This document shows positions 9,657-18,104 of a stretch of 64,000 nucleotides of DNA, piece by piece (position 1 is the first letter of the stretch; every line of letters begins with the position of its first letter). Under the pieces are notes generated by a model. It was not told the origin of the DNA, did no database searches, and saw only the letters and a list, made by a program, of their open reading frames with translations. Source of the DNA: Algoriphagus sediminis (lineage in GTDB: Bacteria; Bacteroidota; Bacteroidia; Cytophagales; Cyclobacteriaceae); the NCBI RefSeq assembly GCF_030403435.1, contig NZ_JAUEPH010000001.1, positions 558,001-622,000 on the forward strand, given 5' to 3'. Made by a program: the position numbers and the translations under genes.

Positions 9657-10751
9657 ATGAAAAGAATTTTTATTTGTGCCATCCTGGCCACAATTATCCT
9701 TTGCTCCTGCAAGAAATCTCCAGAACAAACTTTATCAGACGCCAAAGGAAAAATTGAAAGTAAAGAGAGCCTGAATTTTAAACAGATTCAGTCTTTCAAA
9801 GATCCTTTGGGAAATATGATTAGCCGAACGCATTCATTTTCCTTTTCCAAAAATCCCAAAAGCTCCATCGGGTATGACTTTATCAAAGATTCGGATTTTG
9901 GAACCACGGTGTATCTAGAAGGTCAATACTGGGAAATTAACCCCGAGGAAGAGACCGTCAGGATTTTTTCTAAAAAGGATCTCCCTCAGCAAGACCAATA
10001 CATTGAACAGGTTTTGTGGGTTTTTCCTGTCACTTTTTTTAAGCATGAGGATTGGAAGTATGTGGGCGATACTTTGGTCCAAGATACTGCGCTGGCAGAT
10101 TTCTTCAGGATAGAAAATGATAAAGTGGTAGAGGGTAACACGATTTACACCGAACAACATATTTTCATTAATCCCGAAACTAGCCTCGTGCAAAGCTATG
10201 AAAGGAGAAACTACTTTAATGGGGAGCTAAGTCAAACGATTTGGTATCGATTTGAAGATTATAACTTAAGAGAACAAAAGGGTCTACTGAGCTATACCTT
10301 ACCCGAAAATTATAAGACCGCATTTTTCGGTCAAAGCAAATCTCAGCTTCTTAAAGTAGGACAAAAGGCCCCTTTATTTTCCGGGGTGGATTTAAATAAT
10401 GAAACCTGGAATCTTAAGGATTACCGCGGAAAAAAGGTCCTCTTGGATTTCTCTGTCATTAATTGTGGGTATTGCCTCGAATCGTTGAAGTATTTCAACA
10501 AGGAGGATTTTAAACTTGCATCAAATATAGAAGCTGTTTATATCAATCAGGAAGATGGGAGAAATGAAGTAGCTCAGTTTAAAAAGAAAGTTGGTATCCC
10601 GTTTCCAGCCATTGCAGATGCTCAAGAAATAGCTCGAAAATACGGAGTGAACAGCTGGCCACTTTTCTATTTAATTGATGAAGAGGGAGTAATTGAAGAT
10701 GTGATTTTAGGCTTTGATAAAGAAAAGATTCAGGCACTAGAGGCCGATTAA
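9657..10751 (+). CDS. TlpA-like thioredoxin-fold lipoprotein
   Basis: A lipobox (ILCSC, Cys18) marks an exported lipoprotein of 364 residues. The first ~230 residues form a mostly beta domain of the kind seen on Bacteroidota outer-membrane-associated lipoproteins. The last ~130 residues are a redoxin/TlpA domain starting at about 'KVGQKAPLFSGVDL', with active-site C270-G-Y-C273 and a cis-Pro-containing 'NSWPLFYLID'. It should reduce or isomerise disulfides or cytochrome apoproteins in the periplasm. It follows the DUF2855 gene by 20 bases. The N-terminal domain is not recognised. Confidence 0.8.
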   Translation: MKRIFICAILATIILCSCKKSPEQTLSDAKGKIESKESLNFKQIQSFKDPLGNMISRTHSFSFSKNPKSSIGYDFIKDSDFGTTVYLEGQYWEINPEEETVRIFSKKDLPQQDQYIEQVLWVFPVTFFKHEDWKYVGDTLVQDTALADFFRIENDKVVEGNTIYTEQHIFINPETSLVQSYERRNYFNGELSQTIWYRFEDYNLREQKGLLSYTLPENYKTAFFGQSKSQLLKVGQKAPLFSGVDLNNETWNLKDYRGKKVLLDFSVINCGYCLESLKYFNKEDFKLASNIEAVYINQEDGRNEVAQFKKKVGIPFPAIADAQEIARKYGVNSWPLFYLIDEEGVIEDVILGFDKEKIQALEAD

Positions 10752-10880
10752 AAAATAGCAAAACAGCAAAAGTCCAAAGACTACTCAATGGTAAACTGGA
10801 GTATTTGCTCCTTACCTTAAATTGTTTTTTCAAACACAAAGTATCAGGTTGAGTTTCTACTTAAAGTGCTACGCGGCTCC

Positions 10881-11459
10881 ATGATCAAAACTGAGAACTT
10901 TGAGAAAATTGAAGTTACCACTCGGGAAGAATTACGCTCATGGTTAGTGAAAAACCATGATAGAAACGAAAGCTTTTGGCTCGTTACCTATAAAAAATCT
11001 ATTCCTGAAAAATACGTATCCAGATGGGATGTTTTGGATGAATTGATTTGCTTCGGTTGGATAGATGGTATCCGTAGAAAAGCAGATGATGAGAAAACCA
11101 TGCAACTCATTTCACCTAGAAAAGTGGAACATTGGGCGAAAAGCTACAAGGAGCGTGCTGCCAAATTAATCGAAGAAGGCAAGATGCATGAGTCAGGCTT
11201 GAAATCAATAGAATCGTCCAAATTAAGCGGTATTTGGGATTTCATGGATGAGGTTGATAAACTAATCGTCCCAAATGATCTTTTGGAAGAACTCCAAAAA
11301 CACCTAGGTGCTGAAGAGTTTTTTCATTCTATTAACCCCTCTAGCAAAAGATTTGTCCTTCGCTGGGTAAAGTTGGCTAAAACAGAAAAAACAAGACAAA
11401 ATAGAATCAGGAAATTGGCAGATTTATCGGCACAGGGAAGAAAGTTGCCCGGTAGTTAA
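10881..11459 (+). CDS. YdeI/OmpD-associated (OmdA) family protein
   Basis: I choose ATG at 10881 over the in-frame GTG at 10866. The 192-residue protein has the family's central block 'SRWDVLDELICFGWIDG' followed by a basic 'SPRKVEHWAKSYKERA' helix and a C-terminal 'RWVKLAKTEKTRQNRI' helix, all typical of the YdeI/OmdA group (often called bacteriocin-protection proteins). It is cytoplasmic by sequence. The molecular role of the family is not established; a link to peptide resistance was proposed for some members. It is convergent with the DUF1080 gene, 31 bases apart. Confidence 0.8.
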   Translation: MIKTENFEKIEVTTREELRSWLVKNHDRNESFWLVTYKKSIPEKYVSRWDVLDELICFGWIDGIRRKADDEKTMQLISPRKVEHWAKSYKERAAKLIEEGKMHESGLKSIESSKLSGIWDFMDEVDKLIVPNDLLEELQKHLGAEEFFHSINPSSKRFVLRWVKLAKTEKTRQNRIRKLADLSAQGRKLPGS

Positions 11460-11490
11460 GCAGAGGAATTTACCAGTATGGCTGGACTCT

Positions 11491-12306
11491 TTATCTGATC
11501 TTTTTCACCCAAATATCCTTTACCCAGACCTTCGTGGTTGCTTCGATTTCGAGACCAAACAAACCCGACCAGTTATTAGATGATTCCGGATCATCATCGA
11601 TCATGATGGCCATTACGTGTTCATTTATTATATGTATGCAGACCGGTCCTCTTGCGATCACGGTATAGTCATTCCAGTCATTGATATTTACATATTTCAT
11701 CAGGTCTTCAGCATCACCCACATAACCCAGCATCTTTTGGGTTTCCTCACCATACCCCTCCACTACCTGTCCTCTCCAAGCCAGTATCCTCATAGGTGTG
11801 TTTTCGGAATAAAACTGCCCAGTCCAGGGAAGACTTGGCCAAAAATCAGCCTGTGGTCCGGTCATCATCCAATCGAGATTTACCGGACCAACATTAGCTG
11901 TAACCTCAGGTCTAATCGGAGCCAACCATGGAAATCCTGTCTTACTTCGGTACTGGAAGCCGGTACCCCCTGGTTCCTGCACTTTAATCCTGAACTTTAG
12001 GGTAAAATCTTTTGCTTCCAAGTCCCTATAAACCAAGTAATTATTTCCGCTGGGATTTTCGGGTGTAGACTCACCCGCAATCGCACCATCCTCTACGGTC
12101 CAGAATTTTGGATTTCCATCCCAACCTTCGAGAGACTTCCCATCAAAAAGTGAGACATAACCATCATGGTCATCAAAATCTATAGAATCGGGGACGGAAA
12201 AGAATTGTGTCCAATCGCGGTCTGCACCCCTTTGACCATATACCACAGAAATAGATAGCCAGACCAAAATGGAAAATGTTAGAATTGATTTAAAAAAGAG
12301 TTGCAT
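11491..12306 (-). CDS. Exported DUF1080 (3-keto-disaccharide hydrolase-like) protein
   Basis: A Sec signal ends near VVYGQ. The 271-residue protein has the family's concanavalin-like start 'YVSLFDGKSLEGWDGNPKFWTVEDGAIAGES', split here as FDGKSLEGW and the WTVEDG motif, and the core 'GTGFQYRS'. DUF1080 members are jelly-roll proteins; some hydrolyse 3-keto-glycosides made by sugar 3-dehydrogenases. It is the shorter paralogue of the protein at 14444-15256 and likely acts in the periplasm. The 285-base upstream gap holds no recognised gene. Confidence 0.85.
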   Translation of the reverse strand: MQLFFKSILTFSILVWLSISVVYGQRGADRDWTQFFSVPDSIDFDDHDGYVSLFDGKSLEGWDGNPKFWTVEDGAIAGESTPENPSGNNYLVYRDLEAKDFTLKFRIKVQEPGGTGFQYRSKTGFPWLAPIRPEVTANVGPVNLDWMMTGPQADFWPSLPWTGQFYSENTPMRILAWRGQVVEGYGEETQKMLGYVGDAEDLMKYVNINDWNDYTVIARGPVCIHIINEHVMAIMIDDDPESSNNWSGLFGLEIEATTKVWVKDIWVKKIR

Positions 12307-12544
12307 AATTAGAGAGTTTGGTTGAAATAAAAATAGGGCATTGTCCTTTGGAATGAAAGGTGAAGCGAATAATCACCTGACCGGATAAAGACCTATAAAA
12401 ATCAGGGAGGATAACAAAATCCCTAGCCAAAGGAATTTATTCATTAACAATGGTGGAAGGAAAAAATAACCGATAAAAGGGCTCAATAATATTTTTAAAC
12501 CTTTCAATGGTACCCGGATGAATTTGCCTTGAAAAAAGGTTAAG

Positions 12545-12575
12545 AAATAAAAAAAGCACCCCTTTGGAGTGCTTT
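12545..12575 (-). terminator. Rho-independent terminator of the small barrel gene
   Basis: On the minus strand a 7-bp stem AAAGCAC/GTGCTTT (arms 12569-12575 and 12553-12559) with a 9-base loop is followed by a T-rich run. It sits 16 bases downstream of the stop of the 12592-13008 gene, in the right orientation. Confidence 0.75.
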
Positions 12576-12591
12576 GTAAAATTCAATTTCT

Positions 12592-13008
12592 TTAAAGGAC
12601 CAGGGTCACTCCGACACCGCCATTGACCGCGGAACCACCTCCAAACTCGGCATTGATCCCCCACTTCTCACTCCAAAACCAACGTCCACCAATCTGTGCA
12701 CCCCAGTTCGCACCACTATCACCACCTGCTCTGAATCCTACGTTAGCACCGGCATAAACATCCCAATCAGAGCTTAAACCAAATAAATCATCAAAATAGA
12801 AATTACCTTTTGCAGCAAGGACTAATCCATCAAAATCCCAATCAGTGTAGGCGGCAGGTCCAACAGTGATCGCACTTCCTACTGGGAATTCAAGGCCCGC
12901 ATAAAGTCCAGTACCTATTCCACCTAGGTTAAGATACTTCCTGGCCTGAGCATTCGCGCTGAACGACACAAGGCAAATTACAGCTGCTAATAATAGAACT
13001 TTTTTCAT
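12592..13008 (-). CDS. Small outer membrane beta-barrel-like protein
   Basis: The 138-residue product starts with a clear Sec signal (MKKVLLLAAVICLVSFSANAQ) and then alternates short glycine/aromatic-rich strands ('GLYAGLEFPVG', 'DWDVYAGANVGF', 'WGAQIGGRWFW') and ends in 'GVGVTLVL', a strand with a hydrophobic terminal residue as in outer membrane barrels. I infer a small 8-strand barrel or a lectin-like beta protein. It is monocistronic, with its own terminator downstream and a very AT-rich upstream region. No specific family is recognised. Confidence 0.7.
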   Translation of the reverse strand: MKKVLLLAAVICLVSFSANAQARKYLNLGGIGTGLYAGLEFPVGSAITVGPAAYTDWDFDGLVLAAKGNFYFDDLFGLSSDWDVYAGANVGFRAGGDSGANWGAQIGGRWFWSEKWGINAEFGGGSAVNGGVGVTLVL

Positions 13009-13529
13009 AATCTAAGATTTAAGTTTGATCAATTAAGATGAATATAAATATTAAGATAATAATAAAAATAACATAAATTATTCAAATGGCTGAAATCAAC
13101 AGCGATGGTAAAAATCATACATAAATGGGATGAGAGAAACTCAATTGCACTTCAAAAAAGCCTTTTCATGATAAGTGGGTGATGCATTATTAAAAGAGTA
13201 TTTTAGGGGGGAATATTCCCGTACTCATTTTTCAGGGTCAGTCCTGCAGCAGTAGAAACTCCTCCTCCTGACTCCTGTAATATGCCATAGCTCATCTTTA
13301 AAGTTGAGGACTAGCTACAACAGAAAGTTGTACCTAAGTGAAATTAGCCCTATTTTATAAGAGAGGTATAGGCCTGTTAATTATAATAAGTCTGAATTTG
13401 GTCTCGAATAGAAAGTTTTTTTGACCAAAAAAATGAAAGACTTCCATTTTCAAAGTCAAAATGGTCAAACAGACAGAGCTTCAATCTAAAGTCAGGAAAA
13501 TTTTTAACTACTAAAAAATCAAAGAAATC
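13009..13529. other. 521-base intergenic region with hairpins and a possible tiny ORF
   Basis: This gap separates the divergent barrel gene and the orphan gene. It is AT-rich near the barrel start. On the minus strand a 30-codon frame runs from ATG 13295 to the stop at 13203 (MSYGILQESGGG...), which has no visible family. Near the orphan gene two competing inverted repeats occur: TTTGACCA (13420-13427) with TGGTCAAA (13462-13469), and CCATTTT (13444-13450) with AAAATGG (13458-13464). These may be control elements for the orphan gene. Confidence 0.4.
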
Positions 13530-14162
13530 ATGTCAAAGAAACAGTTTGGGAATATCGGAAAATTCAGTAAAAAGAATCTGAACATAAAACCTATCAACAT
13601 TCAGGTGACCCCATCAAATCGAATCTCCAACACCCAATTAAAAAAGCTCGATGCGAATGGTATTGCAAGCATACCGGGAATTGCTACTAGACGGAATGAA
13701 TTAATAAGGTTGCCAATAAATGAATCCTGGGAAATAACCCCGAAGAAATTAATAGACAAGGATATGGTGGTTTCTGAATTTTACGGAAGATTCACCCAAA
13801 CAAGCATAGACGTTCTCCCGGAACCAGTTTTTTATAGAAGATTAAACGCCGGGGTGGACGGGTTCCTACCAGAATTAAGATATCTAGTTTTAAGTTTTAG
13901 ACCTGAAAAAGGAAAGAGATATCGTGTGAGAATAAAATTGAAACCGGGGGATTACAGGAACAAAGAAGTTATGACCAGTGTAACCGGCAGGTACAATGAT
14001 AAGTGGATCATTAACGACCAATTCAATGAAGTGTTGTTTGACTTTATTGCATCGACCAACCAAATCAAAATAAGCCCTCTGCTTTCCGGATCACGACAGT
14101 ATCATGATGCCTGGGTAGCGTTACCCATCAAACAGATTAATGTAGATAAGGTGGAGGATTAG
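13530..14162 (+). CDS. Orphan protein of unknown function
   Basis: I do not recognise this 210-residue protein. It has no signal peptide or membrane segment. The first ~50 residues are basic and low in aromatics ('KKNLNIKPINIQVTPSNR'), and the remainder alternates charged and hydrophobic residues in a way that suggests a beta-sandwich ('RYLVLSFRPEKGKRYRVRIKLKPG', given here only by its ends RYLVLSF and RIKLKPG). It starts with ATG and ends with TAG, and the frame is uninterrupted. It lies alone between two long gaps (521 and 281 bases), with hairpins upstream, and faces the DUF1080 gene. This isolation suits a recently acquired or lineage-restricted gene. Confidence 0.6.
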   Translation: MSKKQFGNIGKFSKKNLNIKPINIQVTPSNRISNTQLKKLDANGIASIPGIATRRNELIRLPINESWEITPKKLIDKDMVVSEFYGRFTQTSIDVLPEPVFYRRLNAGVDGFLPELRYLVLSFRPEKGKRYRVRIKLKPGDYRNKEVMTSVTGRYNDKWIINDQFNEVLFDFIASTNQIKISPLLSGSRQYHDAWVALPIKQINVDKVED

Positions 14163-14443
14163 TCCTAATCCTACAAAAATTCATGAATTCCAAGGATAGC
14201 AAATGGGGCGAGCACTCTATTTGTCGCCTGTTCACATCGATACCATTGAATAACTTAAGAGAAGCTTCCAGTCCATGATATTTTCTTTTGATCCTGTACT
14301 TAAAACGAGCGAATTATGTCATGGGAACTATACGTAATTCGGATGAAAATGCTAATAAAAAAGTAGGTACATTAAATTTTAAACTAATAGCTAAACTGAA
14401 AGTCAAGTGTCTTGAAATCCCGCATTACACATAGCCCAAACCG

Positions 14444-15256
14444 CTAAAGTTTCTTCAACATCACCTCCCGAAACTCAACTCTCATCGGTGGTCCACGGTG
14501 AACCTGAAAGCCTAGCAATCCTTCCAGACTTTGATTTTTTTCATCTAAATCAATCACTTCGCTCATCAAGATTCCATTTACATAATGTTGTAAAATATTC
14601 CCTTTGATAACTAGGTGAATTTCATTCCAGTCCTGCTTTTTGATTTTAGAGCCTAATTCCGCCCGGTCACCCAGCTCAGATTCTACTTTAAGGCCTTTCC
14701 AGGCATTTCGCTCTACATAATCACGAAGTGTAGCTACATCATCCGGTTGTGAAGAAATACTCGTTTTCTGTCCTCGATAGGCCAGCGTAGTTCTTTTCCT
14801 TTCTTCATAATTTTGTCCGGTATAGGTATTATTCCCATCAATATCTGCCTGATAACCTCTAAGCCCAAAAGGAACACCTTCCACCCAGTCACTGCGGTAT
14901 TGAATTCCGGAATTTCCTCTTTCTGAAATGCGAAATTCTGCCTTCAACTCGAAGTCCGCAACCGGTTCATTATAGATTAAAAATGTATTTGCTTCCAGAG
15001 TCTGCCCCTCTGCCATTTCCCCAACGATCATTCCGTCCTCAACGGACCAAAATTCAGGATCACCTTCCCATCCATTCAGAGTCTTTCCATCAAAAATAGG
15101 CTCAAAATCCGCAACGAACATGGGGTCAGTCATGGCAATTCGTGGGTTTTCGGATACTTCTTTCGAATCAAACATCCCTGAAAAACCCAGAAATGAAACA
15201 AGAATTACTGCTCCAAGCAGCTCAATAATCAACCACTTTGTCATTAAAATTTTCAT
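14444..15256 (-). CDS. DUF1080 (3-keto-disaccharide hydrolase-like) exported protein
   Basis: A 270-residue protein with an N-terminal hydrophobic segment (about residues 8-27) that is either an uncleaved anchor or a signal peptide. The family core is present: 'FEPIFDGKTLNGWEG', 'FWSVEDGMIVGE' and 'RGNSGIQYRS'. Its ATG overlaps the stop of the upstream cytochrome lipoprotein gene (ATGA at 15253-15256), so translation is coupled. The pairing of a DUF1080 jelly roll with a Pirellula-type heme protein recurs in Bacteroidota, Verrucomicrobiota and Planctomycetota and fits a shared role in oxidation and cleavage of glycosides outside the cytoplasm, which is inference. Confidence 0.87.
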   Translation of the reverse strand: MKILMTKWLIIELLGAVILVSFLGFSGMFDSKEVSENPRIAMTDPMFVADFEPIFDGKTLNGWEGDPEFWSVEDGMIVGEMAEGQTLEANTFLIYNEPVADFELKAEFRISERGNSGIQYRSDWVEGVPFGLRGYQADIDGNNTYTGQNYEERKRTTLAYRGQKTSISSQPDDVATLRDYVERNAWKGLKVESELGDRAELGSKIKKQDWNEIHLVIKGNILQHYVNGILMSEVIDLDEKNQSLEGLLGFQVHRGPPMRVEFREVMLKKL

Positions 15257-17928
15257 TCGTTCATGCTTAAAGTTCCGTCCTTAAATACTTCATGATCGGG
15301 ATTCCCACTAGAAATCAAGTAGGCCATCAGGTCTTTGAGTTCTTCCTCATTTAGCGAGTTAATCATACCAGGGAGCATGGTGGAGACTTCCGAGATCTTC
15401 TTGCTAATTACATTGGCTTTGGCCACCGTACGAATTTGATCAGGAGCAAATGGATTCTGAGAAACATAATAGTTCTCCTCGTTTTCATCCGTTAATCGAC
15501 CCACAACTGATGAGCCGTCTTTCAATTCGAGGATAGTGGCGGCGTACTGCTCGGAAATTGTCTCACTAGGCTCTATGGTCGCCGTCAAAATATCTTTTGG
15601 AGTAAATCTGGTTCCAAGCTGGGTTAGATCAGGTCCGATGATCCCACCTTCACCTTGCATGGTATGGCAGGATTGACAAAGCGTGGCTGCATACATGGCT
15701 TTTCCTCTCACAAAATCCCTTCCGGATAGGTCGGAGACTAGAGGCAAGGCCTCCTCTACGGTCCATCTGCGGCCTGGTCCCTCTGGATGAATATCGCTGG
15801 CCACTAGATCGTTTCCATTGCTCGTCAATAAAGCAGCACCTGAGAGTTCATTATACTTATCAAATTCGGAGGCAGGCACTTCTTCCAAAGCCATTTTTCG
15901 GGCTCGATCAATAAAGCCCACATAGCTCCTTCCACCCTTGTACTTGAAAGCATCTTGGATCCATGTGAAATACTCTTCCCTAGCTTCATCTGACCATCCA
16001 GCTTTGGCTCCACCCAAAACAGTCGCCAAATACGTTTGCTGTGCAGGTGGGACATTAGCCAGCATATTTGCTATGTCCATGCCATACTGCGGATTCCTCA
16101 TGATCAGATCTGATGAAGAAGTAAACGTCTTCTGATAGTCCGGATCATCTTTTGCATTGGCCAGTAGTGCCAAAGTTTTTTCTACTGCATCATCTGCTTC
16201 CAGATAAACCAGAAGTTTCGCCAATTCTCTGTCAAGGTTGTTTTCATTTGCCGGAAAATTACCATCCAAATAGGCAACTAGCTTAGATTTTACTGCGGCC
16301 GAGGGGTTTCCTTGTCTTGCCAAAACCAGTTCCACAGCTCTCAGAAAATCTTGTTTTGGCCCTTCGGCCAAAGCTGAATAGTCAATCTCCATAAGAGAGT
16401 TTAAAAGCAAATCAGAAACTCCTTTGGGACTATGTCTTGCCAAAGCAATAATGGCTTGCGTCTTTTTAACCGGGTTCTGTTCGCTCACTGCTTTGGCCTT
16501 CCAGCTGGCAAATGGCTGATGTTCCAGAGCCACTCGTGCCGCAAACTGCACAAATCGATCTTCATGATCCAAATTTTCCCAGGCGAGGTCCAATCCTTCT
16601 GGCCCAGCCTCGCTGGAATGATACTCTTCAATTTGTCTTCTCAACTTGTTTGCCGCCGGCAAATCTTCCGCTGTCAAGGTATTCTGAGAAGGAGAAGCCT
16701 CCCCTTCATAATAGACACGGTACAAATCCGACTCAAGTCTTCTTCCTCCCGTCATAAAATACATAGCCCCATCCGGACCGATGATTCCATCGGTAAGTGG
16801 AAGGGCTGTACCAGAAATAAATTCCTCAGCAGTAGCTTCATAAGTCGCTCCATTAGGCTGAAGATCTACGGCGTAAATGATCCCAAAACTCCAGTCAAAA
16901 GCATACAAAGCTTTTTGATATTTCTCGGGGAAATTGGCTCCGGTTCCAAACATGACATTGGTTGGAGAGCCTTGTCCAATATTTAAAACTGCGGGAAGGT
17001 TATCTGGATAAAGAGGTGACCATTTGGAATTACCAGTCCGCCAGCCATATTCCGATCCACTAGTCACATGACAGATTCTGGTGGGACGATACCATGGCAT
17101 TCCAAAATCCCACTCCATATCCGAGTCATACGTAAAAAGGTCTCCAGCTTCATTAAAAGCAATATCAAAAGGATTACGATACCCAACCGAAATCAATTCA
17201 AATTCCTTTCCTTCGGGGTCAAATTTAGCCACCCAACCTCCGGGGGCTTCCCTCTCGTTTGCATGACCTCTGGGGTCCTTGATGAGTGGAAAAAGATTAT
17301 CCTCCTCCCAAACAGGCGGAACCCTATATTTCTCAAATTCCGGAACATCCACATGATTTCCTGCAACCATATAGAGCGACTGTCCATCAGGTGAAAGCTT
17401 GATGCTATGAGGCCCATGTTCTCCTGGTCGACCTGAAAAAAGCTTAATCGTAGTGACAGTCTCGTATTGATCATCACCATCCAGATCTTGAATTCTGTAA
17501 AGACCAGTGCTCTCTTTAAATGTCTCATTACCATTATGATTAACCATCACATAAAGGCTATTGAAGGCGTAAAGCAATCCTTGAGCATATCCCATTCCCA
17601 CTTCAGGAGCTTGTACATTTCCTACGATAAGTCTTTCGATTTTTGGCTCCAATGATTCAGATCCTATCTCGGGAATCTCGAGACGGTATAAAAACCCATA
17701 TTGATCGGCAGTAATCAAACGGTTTTTATCATCAAAAGTCATGGCTACCCATGAGCCTTGGTCCATATCCCCAGGGCTATAGATGTGTTCTGCCCTGAAA
17801 CCGTCAGGCAATTTCAGCTTCGCAACCTTTGGGTCTTCCGTAACCTCGGTGGATTCGTTTGGTTCACAGGAAAAAAGACCGAGCATCAAAATCAGGAAAG
17901 CTGGGATAAACAGTTTGGTTGATTTCAT
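15253..17928 (-). CDS. Multidomain cytochrome c lipoprotein (propeller, HEAT-like, Pirellula-type heme domain)
   Basis: A lipobox (GLFSC, Cys21) marks this 891-residue exported lipoprotein. Residues ~40-420 form a soluble glucose dehydrogenase-like propeller ('LPDGFRAEHIYSPG', 'GHANEREAPGGWVAKFDPEG'). A helical, HEAT-like middle part follows (~430-690). The C-terminal ~150 residues are the 'putative heme-binding domain, Pirellula/Verrucomicrobium type' with C751-Q-S-C754-H755 and the distal Met probably in 'STMLPGM'. It should transfer electrons from a sugar or alcohol oxidation step to the respiratory chain. It is coupled to the DUF1080 gene downstream and divergent, by 176 bases, from the related protein at 18105. 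Confidence 0.88.
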   Translation of the reverse strand: MKSTKLFIPAFLILMLGLFSCEPNESTEVTEDPKVAKLKLPDGFRAEHIYSPGDMDQGSWVAMTFDDKNRLITADQYGFLYRLEIPEIGSESLEPKIERLIVGNVQAPEVGMGYAQGLLYAFNSLYVMVNHNGNETFKESTGLYRIQDLDGDDQYETVTTIKLFSGRPGEHGPHSIKLSPDGQSLYMVAGNHVDVPEFEKYRVPPVWEEDNLFPLIKDPRGHANEREAPGGWVAKFDPEGKEFELISVGYRNPFDIAFNEAGDLFTYDSDMEWDFGMPWYRPTRICHVTSGSEYGWRTGNSKWSPLYPDNLPAVLNIGQGSPTNVMFGTGANFPEKYQKALYAFDWSFGIIYAVDLQPNGATYEATAEEFISGTALPLTDGIIGPDGAMYFMTGGRRLESDLYRVYYEGEASPSQNTLTAEDLPAANKLRRQIEEYHSSEAGPEGLDLAWENLDHEDRFVQFAARVALEHQPFASWKAKAVSEQNPVKKTQAIIALARHSPKGVSDLLLNSLMEIDYSALAEGPKQDFLRAVELVLARQGNPSAAVKSKLVAYLDGNFPANENNLDRELAKLLVYLEADDAVEKTLALLANAKDDPDYQKTFTSSSDLIMRNPQYGMDIANMLANVPPAQQTYLATVLGGAKAGWSDEAREEYFTWIQDAFKYKGGRSYVGFIDRARKMALEEVPASEFDKYNELSGAALLTSNGNDLVASDIHPEGPGRRWTVEEALPLVSDLSGRDFVRGKAMYAATLCQSCHTMQGEGGIIGPDLTQLGTRFTPKDILTATIEPSETISEQYAATILELKDGSSVVGRLTDENEENYYVSQNPFAPDQIRTVAKANVISKKISEVSTMLPGMINSLNEEELKDLMAYLISSGNPDHEVFKDGTLSMNE

Positions 17929-18104
17929 ATTCAGGGTAATTTGGGTTTGTTTTAAATACTTAATCTAAAAAAATTTGAATCAGAAGAATATACCGTCCAA
18001 ATAATTTTAATGCATAATAAAATTCTATTCTTATCACAGGAACCAGATTTTTTTGAATTGAGAATAAATAAACCCGATATTCCAAGTCAATACCCCAGTA
18101 ACCT

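Noticed and set aside
12437-12664. 75-codon minus-strand frame overlapping the small barrel gene
   Set aside because: It reads through the barrel gene's own terminator and has an Arg/Trp-rich composition typical of a wrong frame.
14163-14443. 281-base gap between the orphan and DUF1080 genes
   Set aside because: Only short open stretches without family signs were seen, and no terminator hairpin with a T-run, so no gene is claimed.
16432-16986. 184-codon plus-strand frame inside the cytochrome lipoprotein gene
   Set aside because: It is opposite a gene with strong family motifs and its translation has no recognisable pattern, so it is a shadow.
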